Source: Bacteroidales bacterium GP2
GTDB taxonomy: Bacteria; Bacteroidota; Bacteroidia; Bacteroidales; Muribaculaceae
Direction of reading: 5' to 3'
NCBI GenBank assembly: GCA_001701115.1
Contig: DAAJ01000052.1
Coordinates: 1-13,603, forward strand
Length of the DNA: 13,603 nt
A program made the translations under genes and the position numbers. Below are positions 5,577 to 13,537 of this stretch, piece by piece. The notes under the pieces were generated by a model. It was not told the DNA's origin, made no database searches, and saw only the letters and a list, made by a program, of their open reading frames with translations. The first letter of the stretch is position 1. Each line of letters begins with the position of its first letter.

Positions 5577-8315
5577 ATGAAATTCTCCCGAAACCAACCC
5601 TTATTCTTTTTTGCCCTTGTTGCGTTGCTCTTTATTGCTGGCTGCACCGAAAGCAAGACATATAAAATAGGAGTGTCGCAGTGCAGCCAGGATGACTGGC
5701 GAATGAAAATGAACGATGAGATAGAACGTGAAATCATGTTTCATGAAGATGCCGTTGTTGAGATACGCTCCGCTGATGACAACAGCCAGAAACAGATAAG
5801 CGACATACGCTATTTCGCCGAAAATGACTTTGACATACTCATTGTGTCACCCAACGAGGCGGCGCAGCTCACACCTATAATAAAAGAGGTGTATGAGAGC
5901 GGCATGCCCGTTATTATTTTCGACCGCAACATCATAGGTGACACTTACACAGCACGCATAGGGGTTGATGACGTCGGTCTTGGCAAATCAGCAGCCCATT
6001 ATGCCCTTCACCTTCTGGGCGACAGGGCTAATGCAATTGAAATATACGGTCTGCCCGGCTCAACCCCTGCCGAGGACCGCCATAAAGGGTTCGTGAAGGA
6101 ATTTACAGAAAACGGTGGCAAGCTGCTTGCAAGCGTTCCGGCAAACTGGAATAAAGAGGATGCGATACCGGTTGTTGACTCGCTACTAAGGGTTTATAAT
6201 GATGTTGACCTAATTTTCGCGCACAATGACCGTATGGCAATCGGAGCATCTGAAGTAGCATCAGGCAGCGGCAGGGAAGGAATACGGATAATTGGCATTG
6301 ACGCCGCCCCAAATATTGGCATCCAGGCGGTTGCCGACAGCCTTATTGATGCCACATTCCTGTATCCTACAGAGGGTCACAGGCTTATCCGCACAGCACT
6401 TGCAATATTGAAAGGTGAGCCATACGAAAGGGAAACCGTACTTCCGGTATCATCCGCGGTAGACAATACCAATGCCGACGTTCTCCTGCTGCAAAACGAG
6501 ACAATCACAGAGGAAACAGGCAAAATGAAGATGCTCAAAGACCGCATTGACGATTACTGGGCACGCCACTCCTCGCAAACCTCACTGTTTTACGCCAGCG
6601 TAGCGATAATCGTGCTCCTTTTCGGTGTGGTTTTCCTCATCCTGCGTGCATACTGGCAGCACAAAAAGCACCAGAAAATCCTGCTTGAGCAGAACAAGAC
6701 CCTTGAAGAGCAGAGGGATAAGCAAAAGCAGCTGAATGAACAGCTTGAGGACGCAATACAGTCCAAACTGATGTTTTTCACCAATGTATCCCACGACCTG
6801 CGCACTCCCCTCACTCTCATTGCCGAGCCTGTGGCACAGCTTGCCACGGCGCCAAACCTTACCGACAAGCAGCATGCACTCATCAAGATAGCCGACAAGA
6901 ATGTGCGCATATTGCGCAGGCTAATCAACCAGATTCTTGATTTCCGCAAGTATGAAAACAACAAGCTCACCCTTAACCTCACGGAAATAGACCTCGGCAA
7001 AGCCATAGGGGAATGGATGGAATCGTTCAACGAGCTTGCCCGCAAACGCTTCTTCAAACTTTCATTTGAATCAGACGCACCCACTGGTGCCGCACATTTC
7101 GCTGTTGATGCGGAAAAGATAGAGCGCGTGTTCTTCAACCTTTTGTCAAACGCCTTCAAATACACCCCGGACGGAGGCGAAATCAAGGTGAGATATGCAC
7201 TTGACGGGGATGGAAAATGCATAATCAGTGTTGCCGACAACGGGGAAGGCATCAGCGAAAGGGATATGGGCAACATATTCGACCGTTTTTACCAGGTTGA
7301 CCGCGTGCATCCTAACGGCTCCGGCATCGGGCTGTCGCTCTGCAAGGCATTTGTAGAGATGCACGGTGGAACAATAAAGGTTGAAAGCACACTGAAAAAA
7401 GGCTCTGTATTCACTGTTGAGCTTCCTGTAACCCATGTGAGCGACACTGCCGTAGAGCCGGAAAAACTTATGTCAAGCGAGGATGTGGAAGCCGAACTCG
7501 CCACAGTTGAGACAACCGTTGAAATCGAGGAAGGGAAGCCCCTGATACTTGTAATTGATGACAACCGCGACATCCAGCAACTCATAACCTCGCTTTTATC
7601 CGCTGACTACAACATAATTACTGCTTCAAACGGGAGCGAGGGCATAAAGAGAGCGGTAAAATATGTGCCCGACCTCATAATCTGCGATGTGATGATGCCG
7701 GTAATGGACGGGCTTGAATGCTGCCGCCGCCTGAAAGAAGAAATCACTACCTCACATATACCTGTGCTGATGCTCACCGCCTGCTCAATGGATGAGCAGC
7801 GGGTGCAAGGCTATGACAGCGGAGCAGACGGCTACCTGTCGAAGCCATTCAGCGGCGCGGTGTTGCTGTCCCGCTGCGCCTCACTGATTTCCAACCGCAA
7901 ACGCATAAAAGAGCTTTGGCTTAAGCAGGAGGCGCATGCCGCTCCGGCGCCTGCAAGAGAAGAAACCCAGAAACCCGGCAAAGACCTTGATAGCGAGTTC
8001 TACAACCGTTTCCTGAAAATATTCACGGAGGAGATGGGTAATTCCGAACTGGGCATAGACGAGATAGCTTCAAGGATGGGATTGGAAAGGACGCAGCTTT
8101 ACCGCAAAATCAAAGCGCTGACAAATTTCTCGCCGGTCGAGCTAATCCGTAACCTACGCCTCAAGCAGGGTCGCCACCTTGTCAAGACAACCGAAAAGAG
8201 CGTGAGCGAAATAGCCTATGAAACCGGGTTTTCCACACCGGCATACTTCACCCGCTGCTACCGCGAGGCATTTGGAGAAACACCTACCGAAACCAGAACC
8301 AAGCTGTCACAGTGA
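5577..8315 (+). CDS. Hybrid two-component system regulator (HTCS) with periplasmic-binding-protein sensor, BT1754 type
   Basis: This 912-residue protein fuses a complete signalling chain. It has an N-terminal signal with lipobox-like I-A-G-C (20-23), a type I periplasmic-binding-protein sensor (about 28-310, Peripla_BP_4 type) and a transmembrane helix (about 336-358). A coiled-coil stretch (about 360-397) follows, then the histidine kinase: H-box NVSHDLRTP with H406, N-box NLLSNAFKYT with N525, and ATP-lid boxes DNGEG (554-558) and GSGIGL (581-586). The receiver domain has acidic pair D661/D662, phospho-acceptor D704 and K756. A C-terminal AraC-type DNA-binding domain (about 815-910) ends the chain. 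Most HTCS sensors are beta-propeller/Y_Y_Y types; the PBP-type sensor is the arrangement of B. thetaiotaomicron BT1754, which binds fructose. The gene lies between the GH32 operon and susCD, both of which carry matching operator arrays, so it very probably activates both. All catalytic residues examined are intact. Confidence 0.95.
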   Translation: MKFSRNQPLFFFALVALLFIAGCTESKTYKIGVSQCSQDDWRMKMNDEIEREIMFHEDAVVEIRSADDNSQKQISDIRYFAENDFDILIVSPNEAAQLTPIIKEVYESGMPVIIFDRNIIGDTYTARIGVDDVGLGKSAAHYALHLLGDRANAIEIYGLPGSTPAEDRHKGFVKEFTENGGKLLASVPANWNKEDAIPVVDSLLRVYNDVDLIFAHNDRMAIGASEVASGSGREGIRIIGIDAAPNIGIQAVADSLIDATFLYPTEGHRLIRTALAILKGEPYERETVLPVSSAVDNTNADVLLLQNETITEETGKMKMLKDRIDDYWARHSSQTSLFYASVAIIVLLFGVVFLILRAYWQHKKHQKILLEQNKTLEEQRDKQKQLNEQLEDAIQSKLMFFTNVSHDLRTPLTLIAEPVAQLATAPNLTDKQHALIKIADKNVRILRRLINQILDFRKYENNKLTLNLTEIDLGKAIGEWMESFNELARKRFFKLSFESDAPTGAAHFAVDAEKIERVFFNLLSNAFKYTPDGGEIKVRYALDGDGKCIISVADNGEGISERDMGNIFDRFYQVDRVHPNGSGIGLSLCKAFVEMHGGTIKVESTLKKGSVFTVELPVTHVSDTAVEPEKLMSSEDVEAELATVETTVEIEEGKPLILVIDDNRDIQQLITSLLSADYNIITASNGSEGIKRAVKYVPDLIICDVMMPVMDGLECCRRLKEEITTSHIPVLMLTACSMDEQRVQGYDSGADGYLSKPFSGAVLLSRCASLISNRKRIKELWLKQEAHAAPAPAREETQKPGKDLDSEFYNRFLKIFTEEMGNSELGIDEIASRMGLERTQLYRKIKALTNFSPVELIRNLRLKQGRHLVKTTEKSVSEIAYETGFSTPAYFTRCYREAFGETPTETRTKLSQ

Positions 8316-8343
8316 TTCTTACGGGCTTTTTTGCCCGGGAATC
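8314..8343 (+). other. Imperfect hairpin just after the HTCS stop codon, possible weak terminator
   Basis: gattc (8314-8318) pairs with gaatc (8339-8343) and cgggc (8322-8326) pairs with gcccg (8333-8337), with a TTA/G internal loop between them and a loop of six T. No T-run follows the stem, so it is not a canonical intrinsic terminator. It begins inside the stop codon and abuts the operator array in front of susC. It could slow readthrough from the HTCS gene into susC. Confidence 0.35.
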
Positions 8344-8417
8344 ATGAAAATTGTTGCAAAACGTATCAAAAATCGTGCATTGTCTGAAATTTAATAGACG
8401 ATGCACGATTCTTGATA
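8343..8417. promoter_or_regulatory. Operator array upstream of susC, same geometry as the array at 5453-5527
   Basis: Two exact half-sites are present in opposite orientation: TATCAA-N6-TGCA at 8364-8379 and TGCA-N6-TTGATA at 8402-8417. They lie within a 22-bp inverted repeat (8364-8385 against 8396-8417) that matches at 20 of 22 positions. Two degenerate copies occupy the other positions expected from the GH32/HTCS array: 8343-8358 (8 of 10 fixed bases) and 8381-8396 (7 of 10). The centre is T8380. Aligned without gaps, the two 75-bp arrays agree at about 46 of 75 positions by hand count. The right edge lies 22 bp from the susC -7 element. The HTCS is the probable binder; this is inferred. 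Confidence 0.75.
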
Positions 8418-8439
8418 TATGCGCCCCTCAATGCCGTCA

Positions 8440-8447
8440 TAAATTTG
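8440..8447 (+). promoter_or_regulatory. Bacteroidetes-type -7 promoter element of susCD
   Basis: The sequence TAAATTTG matches TAnnTTTG in full and lies 31 bp before the susC ATG, giving a leader of about 25 nt. The nearest TTG-like -33 sequence (8412-8414) is inside the proximal operator half-site, and the spacing is longer than usual. This fits an activator-dependent promoter. Confidence 0.65.
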
Positions 8448-8478
8448 CACCATAAAATTCATCAAAAAACTAAACGAC

Positions 8479-11400
8479 ATGAAAAGAACATTTCTAAGTG
8501 CAATCATGCTCTTCCTTGCCGCAATCATTGCGCAGGCACAGAACATCACTGTGCACGGGACAGTGCTCGCAAAGCTCGACGACGAGCCGCTTATGGGAGC
8601 TACAGTCTATTGTGAGAGCACAAAATCTGGAGCCGCAACCGATATTGACGGCAAATTCACTCTTTCTGTGCCGCAAGGCTCCATATTAAAGGTTACCTAC
8701 ATCGGCTACATACCTGTAGAGGTTAAAGCTGAGCCTGAAATGACCATCTACCTATCGGAGGATGAAGATGTGCTCGATGAAGTTGTGGTTGTTGGTTACC
8801 AGACAGTACGCAAGGCTGACCTTACCGGCGCAGTGTCGGTGATATCCACCAAAGCGCTTGAAACTTCATCCGATACCGACCCGATGAGGGCGCTGCAGGG
8901 CAAAGTTCCCGGCATGACAATCACTGCAAACGGTTCTCCGAGCGGCACCGGTTCCGTGCGCATCCGAGGCATCGGCTCATTCAACGCATCCCAGGATCCG
9001 CTTTTTGTTATTGACGGGGTGCCTACCACCGCAAGCCTCAATTCGCTAAACATGAACGATATCGAGAGCATGCAGGTGCTTAAGGACGCCGCATCGGCAT
9101 CAATCTATGGCTCACGCGCTGCAAACGGCGTCATAATCATCACCACAAAGAAAGGCAAGAACAGCCAGGATAAGAAAGTGAACGTTAGCTTCTCAACCAA
9201 CCTCACAGCGCAGTTCTACTCCTCTCAGGCTACCATGAAGCTGCTTGACACTCCGGGATACGCTACCGCAATGGCACAGGCTGCGCTCAACGACGGCATC
9301 GACCCTGCCGCGTATGCTTCAGGCTACGGTCTTAACCTCAACGCCTCATCCGGCTATCCTATCTCCGTTTACGACATTGCTAACAACCGGTATGTCAACT
9401 ACACTGTAAACGGGCTTTACGACGGATTCATCAACAATAAACGCACCATGAAAATGGCAGATACAGACTGGCTGGACGAGATTTCACGCACCGGTTTCTC
9501 CCAGAGCTATGACGCGGCTGTGTCAACCGCCTCCGAGAAAGGCACAGCGTTCTTCTCACTCGGCTACCGCAGGAATGACGGCATATTGAAGTACACCAAT
9601 TTCGAGAATATCGCAGCGCGCATGAACTCATCCTTCAATATTTCCCCGGTTGTGAGCGTCGGCGAGAATTTCACCCTCACTTACACAAAGCAGGTTGACT
9701 GCCAGCCGATGGAAAACGCGCTGAAAATGCCCTCGACAGTACCGGTATTTGAAACCGACGGCACTACCTACGCCGGTCCTGTAGGCAGCATGGCTGACCG
9801 ACAGAACCCATTGCGCGAGCTCGCTTTTAACCGCGACAACGCCCTTAACGTGTGGCGCCTATTCGGCAATGCGTACATTGACATCAAGCCTTTTAAAGGA
9901 ATGCTGCTTCGCTCCAATTTCGGTCTTGACTATGATGCTGCTTTCATCCACTCATATAATTACACATTCCACAGCGACATAGTTAACAACGATACCAACT
10001 CCACAACCCTGTCACAGGCAAATGACTCCAAATGGACATGGTCAAACACAGCAAACTATAATTTCACCCTCAAGGAAGACCATGTGTTCACTATCCTCGC
10101 CGGCATGGAAATGTTCCGCCAGAGCCGCATAGATTTCTCAGGTTACAATGAAAATTATGATGTGGAAACACCCGAATACATGTACCCGGACGCATCATCC
10201 GGCGTAGAGAGGTCTACCGGTAACAAGTCTGCTTACGCCCTGATTTCATTCTTCGGCAAAATCGACTATAACTGGCGCAACCTGCTCCTCGCTTCCTTCA
10301 CAATACGCCGCGACGGCTCTTCAAGGTTCGGAAGCAATAACCGCTACGGCACATTCCCCGCTGCGACCCTCGGCTACCGCATTTCAGAGAACATCGGCAA
10401 AAAATGGCTAAATGACCTGAAACTCCGCCTGTCATGGGGTAAAACCGGCAACCAGGCGATTTCAAACACCGCACGCTATGCGCTTTATGTTGCCGACTAC
10501 GGCAATGACCGCGTAACCTCTACCGCTTACGACCTCCTGCTGCAGCAGAGCGGAATATTCCCCTCAGGCTACATTGCAAGCCAGACAGCAAACCCCAACC
10601 TGAAATGGGAAACCACCATACAGTATAATATCGGAGTGGACTACAGCACGTTCAATGACAGGCTTTACGGCACAATAGACGCATATATCAAAGATGTGAA
10701 GGACATGCTCATCACTCCGGCATACCTCGGCTCAATGGGTGAAGGCGGCGCTTCATGGCTAAACGGTCCTTCGCTGAGAAACAGGGGCATGGAATTCCTT
10801 ATCGGATGGCGCGATGAACTCAAATGCGGTCTCGGATACCGCGCTGCGCTAAACTTTGACTTCTTCCGCAACAAAGTCACCTACCTGCCAAGCACTACTA
10901 CCGGCTCATACGCCCACACCACAACGCAGAACCTCGTGCAGTCGAAACAGCCTTACGGCTCGATTGTAGGATATGTGTTTGACGGTCTATTCCAGAACCG
11001 CGAGGAGGTGCAGTCTTACGGTCAGGACAATGCACGCGTCGGTGGCATGAAGTATGCCGACCTTAACGGTGACGGCAAAATCACACCGGACGACCAGACA
11101 TGGATTTTCAACCCGGTTCCCGACCTCTCTTTCGGTCTTAATGTGGAACTCAACTACAAGAATTTCGACCTTCAGATGTTCTGGCAAGGGGTGCTCGGTC
11201 AGGATGTCTATAACAACCAGAAATTCCAGAACGACTTCTGGAGCGTAACCGATGCCGGCAGCAACAAAGGCGTGAGGGTGCTCGATGCATGGCTGCCAAA
11301 TGTCAACACATCTTCTAAAATACCGATGCTCACCACAAACAACACCGGTGATGAAGGACGCACCTCATCCTACTTTGTTGAAAACGGCGCCTACGCCAAG

Positions 11401-11601
11401 CTCCGCACCCTCCAGGTTGGCTATACGCTACCGTCCAAAGTGCTGTCTAAAATGCGCATGACAAAAGCCCGCGTATATTTGTCCGGTCAGAACCTCCTCA
11501 CTATCAAGAGCAGCAGCCTCACCTGCTCCGATCCGGAAAACGCTAACTGGGCATATCCTATCCCTACTTCATTCTCATTCGGATTACAGCTTGACTTTTA
11601 A
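8479..11601 (+). CDS. SusC-like TonB-dependent outer-membrane transporter (fructan/fructo-oligosaccharide)
   Basis: The 1040-residue protein has the standard SusC layout. A signal peptide ends near A-Q-A (18-20). A carboxypeptidase-regulatory-like N-terminal domain (about 24-95) includes the G-A-T-D-I-D-G-K-F motif. A TonB-box-like DEVVVVGYQ follows (100-108). The plug domain (about 112-228) contains VRIRGIGSFN (160-169), PLFVIDGVP (174-182) and IESMQVLKDA (195-204). The beta-barrel runs to a terminal F (LQLDF), as outer-membrane insertion requires. An acidic loop DLNGDGKITPDD (861-872) resembles an EF-hand/dockerin calcium site, as in many SusC proteins. With SusD it forms the outer-membrane import complex, powered by TonB-ExbBD. 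The SusD gene follows after 20 bp. Specificity for fructans is inferred from the locus, not from the protein itself. Confidence 0.95.
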   Translation: MKRTFLSAIMLFLAAIIAQAQNITVHGTVLAKLDDEPLMGATVYCESTKSGAATDIDGKFTLSVPQGSILKVTYIGYIPVEVKAEPEMTIYLSEDEDVLDEVVVVGYQTVRKADLTGAVSVISTKALETSSDTDPMRALQGKVPGMTITANGSPSGTGSVRIRGIGSFNASQDPLFVIDGVPTTASLNSLNMNDIESMQVLKDAASASIYGSRAANGVIIITTKKGKNSQDKKVNVSFSTNLTAQFYSSQATMKLLDTPGYATAMAQAALNDGIDPAAYASGYGLNLNASSGYPISVYDIANNRYVNYTVNGLYDGFINNKRTMKMADTDWLDEISRTGFSQSYDAAVSTASEKGTAFFSLGYRRNDGILKYTNFENIAARMNSSFNISPVVSVGENFTLTYTKQVDCQPMENALKMPSTVPVFETDGTTYAGPVGSMADRQNPLRELAFNRDNALNVWRLFGNAYIDIKPFKGMLLRSNFGLDYDAAFIHSYNYTFHSDIVNNDTNSTTLSQANDSKWTWSNTANYNFTLKEDHVFTILAGMEMFRQSRIDFSGYNENYDVETPEYMYPDASSGVERSTGNKSAYALISFFGKIDYNWRNLLLASFTIRRDGSSRFGSNNRYGTFPAATLGYRISENIGKKWLNDLKLRLSWGKTGNQAISNTARYALYVADYGNDRVTSTAYDLLLQQSGIFPSGYIASQTANPNLKWETTIQYNIGVDYSTFNDRLYGTIDAYIKDVKDMLITPAYLGSMGEGGASWLNGPSLRNRGMEFLIGWRDELKCGLGYRAALNFDFFRNKVTYLPSTTTGSYAHTTTQNLVQSKQPYGSIVGYVFDGLFQNREEVQSYGQDNARVGGMKYADLNGDGKITPDDQTWIFNPVPDLSFGLNVELNYKNFDLQMFWQGVLGQDVYNNQKFQNDFWSVTDAGSNKGVRVLDAWLPNVNTSSKIPMLTTNNTGDEGRTSSYFVENGAYAKLRTLQVGYTLPSKVLSKMRMTKARVYLSGQNLLTIKSSSLTCSDPENANWAYPIPTSFSFGLQLDF

Positions 11602-11621
11602 ATCTTAAACATAGTTCAATC

Positions 11622-13358
11622 ATGAAACTGTCAAAATATATTCTCGCTACCATTGCCGCTGTATCTTTCACGGCATGTGACAACTTTATCGACGTGCCTC
11701 CTACAGGAGTAGTCGACGGTGAACTGGCTTATTCCCAGCCCGAAAAAATGGTGACAGCCGCTTATGCATCACTCGGCGACTGCTGGTTCAACTATCCTTT
11801 CAACCTGTGGCCTTACGGCGACCTCGGCTCTGATGACTGCCTAAAGGGCGGAGGTGGCACAACCGACACCGGATACCACCCTATGGAAATATGGTCTACC
11901 CTCACCTCCACTCCCGGTGAACTTGATGAGCTGTGGTACAGGCTATACTGCAATATCTCACGCTGCAACCGCGCCCTTTACTCGCTCAACGAGTACGGGA
12001 CAAAAGAACTCGGCGAAAAGGTGGCTGCGCAGCGCCTCGGCGAAGTGCATTTCCTGCGCGGGCACAGCTACTTCAAGCTCCTGACGATGTTCCGCCAGAT
12101 TCCTTGGGTTGACGAGAACGTTTTTGAGAATAACCTGCAGGAAAAGACACCCAACAATGAGTTTACCTACCAGGAGCTCTTTGCTAAAGTCATAAATGAG
12201 TTTGAAATCGCCTACAATTCACTCCCGGCGCAGGTTACCGACGGCGGAGGCAGGGCTAATAAAATCGCTGCCGCTGCATATCTGGCGAAATGCTACCTCA
12301 CCCTGGCATGGGGCGACGGCTACGAGGCTACAGACGGCGTGAACTTCATCAACCAGGACTACATGAAGAAAGTGATTGAGTACACCGAGGTTGTAAAAAA
12401 TTCACAATACGGTTATCTTGAGGACTTTGGGGACATCTTCCTTCCTGAATACAAAAACAGCAAGGAATCAGTGTTTGCAGTACAGACCTCCGGCTACACC
12501 GAGGACAACACACGCTTTGGCAGGGCTAACTGGTCAAATACACTCAACGGTTGCTGGGGAATGTGGTCTTGCGGATGGGATTTCCACAAACCGTCACAAA
12601 ACCTTGTAAACGCTTTCAAGACCCAAAACGGGCTGCCCATGTTTGACACCTATGCAGACACAGACGCATATCCTGTAAACGGCACACCTTCAGCACAGAA
12701 ATGGGACCCGAGATTGTTCCACACCGTTGGCATGCCCACATTCCCTTATAAATACGAGGCTGAGTACACAATGACAACCGACAACTCACGCACACCCAAC
12801 ACCTACGGTTACTTCACCTCACTCAAAGATGTGCCACAGCGCAGCGCAGGGGAAACCTTTGAAGGCTCATGGCAGGCATTTGCAATGAACGACTATGTGT
12901 TCCGCTTCACTGATGTAATGCTCATGCGTGCGGAAGCCCTCATTGAAACCGGAAGCCTCGAAGAGGCGCGTGGAATAATCAATGACATCCGCACCCGTGC
13001 AGCAAATTCCGTGGACAAGCATATCGCTTACGCAAAAGACTATTGCGAAATTGCCCTCTACCCTGCGTCATATTTCACCACCAAAGAGAGCGCACGCGAA
13101 TGCCTCCGCTGGGAGCGCCGTCTGGAAATGGCTATGGAAAGCAGCCGCTACTTTGACCTTCGCCGCTGGGGCATTGCATCGACAGTGCTCAACAAATACT
13201 TTGAAACCGAGAAGAATGCGAAGTACAATGACGTGTCCTACGGGCAATACTATCAGGACGCACATTACACAGCCGGCAAGAACGAGTTCTATCCAGTGCC
13301 ATACAACCAGATGTACTATGTGCCGGGGCTGTATGTACAAAACAAAGGATACAACTAA
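11622..13358 (+). CDS. SusD-like surface lipoprotein (RagB/SusD family)
   Basis: The 578-residue protein begins with a lipoprotein signal ending F-T-A-C with lipidated C19, followed by NFIDVPPTG, the usual start of mature SusD proteins. The TPR-rich SusD fold is indicated by RLGEVHFLRGHSYFKLL (138-154), by RFTDVMLMRAEALIETG (428-444) with LEEARGIINDIRTRA (446-460), and by the C-terminal RWERRLEMAMESSRYFDLRR (496-515). It should cap the SusC barrel and bind incoming fructan oligosaccharide. The segment around 303-320, with several Trp and Cys residues, could form part of the ligand face. It has nine cysteines besides C19, which is many for this family. It is co-transcribed with susC and followed by a terminator. 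Confidence 0.95.
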   Translation: MKLSKYILATIAAVSFTACDNFIDVPPTGVVDGELAYSQPEKMVTAAYASLGDCWFNYPFNLWPYGDLGSDDCLKGGGGTTDTGYHPMEIWSTLTSTPGELDELWYRLYCNISRCNRALYSLNEYGTKELGEKVAAQRLGEVHFLRGHSYFKLLTMFRQIPWVDENVFENNLQEKTPNNEFTYQELFAKVINEFEIAYNSLPAQVTDGGGRANKIAAAAYLAKCYLTLAWGDGYEATDGVNFINQDYMKKVIEYTEVVKNSQYGYLEDFGDIFLPEYKNSKESVFAVQTSGYTEDNTRFGRANWSNTLNGCWGMWSCGWDFHKPSQNLVNAFKTQNGLPMFDTYADTDAYPVNGTPSAQKWDPRLFHTVGMPTFPYKYEAEYTMTTDNSRTPNTYGYFTSLKDVPQRSAGETFEGSWQAFAMNDYVFRFTDVMLMRAEALIETGSLEEARGIINDIRTRAANSVDKHIAYAKDYCEIALYPASYFTTKESARECLRWERRLEMAMESSRYFDLRRWGIASTVLNKYFETEKNAKYNDVSYGQYYQDAHYTAGKNEFYPVPYNQMYYVPGLYVQNKGYN

Positions 13359-13409
13359 ACCATATCCCCTCTATATTAGCTGAATTAAGGTTAGAAAAGA
13401 CTGTTAGAA

Positions 13410-13502
13410 AAGCCGGATCTACCACACTCATCCCATAAGCATAGCATCTCCTATGGAGGACACACACATCGCATAAATAATTGGTAATAACAGATTCGGC
13501 TT
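13410..13502 (+). other. Long-range inverted repeat in the susD 3' untranslated region
   Basis: Positions 13410-13420 (aagccggatct) and 13492-13502 (agattcggctt) are complementary at 10 of 11 positions and enclose 71 nt. A small internal hairpin is possible between catag (13440-13444) and ctatg (13451-13455). It lies between the susD stop codon and the terminator, so the susCD mRNA would carry a structured 3' end of about 180 nt. A direct repeat gttagaaaag (13390-13399 and 13403-13412) overlaps its left edge. No promoter element of the TAnnTTTG type was found here. Confidence 0.4.
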
Positions 13503-13506
13503 ATGT

Positions 13507-13537
13507 GCCTCCGGGAGCTCTCCCCCGGAGGCTTTTT
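13507..13537 (+). terminator. Intrinsic terminator after susCD
   Basis: gcctccggg (13507-13515) is exactly complementary to cccggaggc (13524-13532) around an 8-nt loop, and five T follow immediately (13533-13537). The stem is nine pairs and G/C rich. It ends the susCD transcript about 150 bp after susD. Confidence 0.85.

Noticed and set aside
5537..5737. 66-codon minus-strand open frame overlapping the HTCS start
   Set aside because: It lies antisense to the HTCS signal and sensor region and promoter, without a -7 element or recognisable protein features.
6590..7276. 228-codon minus-strand open frame antisense to the HTCS kinase domain
   Set aside because: The translation is rich in Ser, Arg, Leu and Cys in the way expected of a shadow of kinase coding sequence; it has no promoter and no domain.
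8364..8417. The 22-bp inverted repeat in front of susC as an intrinsic terminator or invertible-promoter repeat
   Set aside because: No T-run follows, the spacer is only 10 bp, and its half-sites recur with the same geometry at 5453-5527, which fits an operator better.
13410..13502. Possible tRNA or cloverleaf formed by the 11-bp inverted repeat
   Set aside because: The arms are too long for an acceptor stem, and no T-arm or anticodon arm can be drawn.
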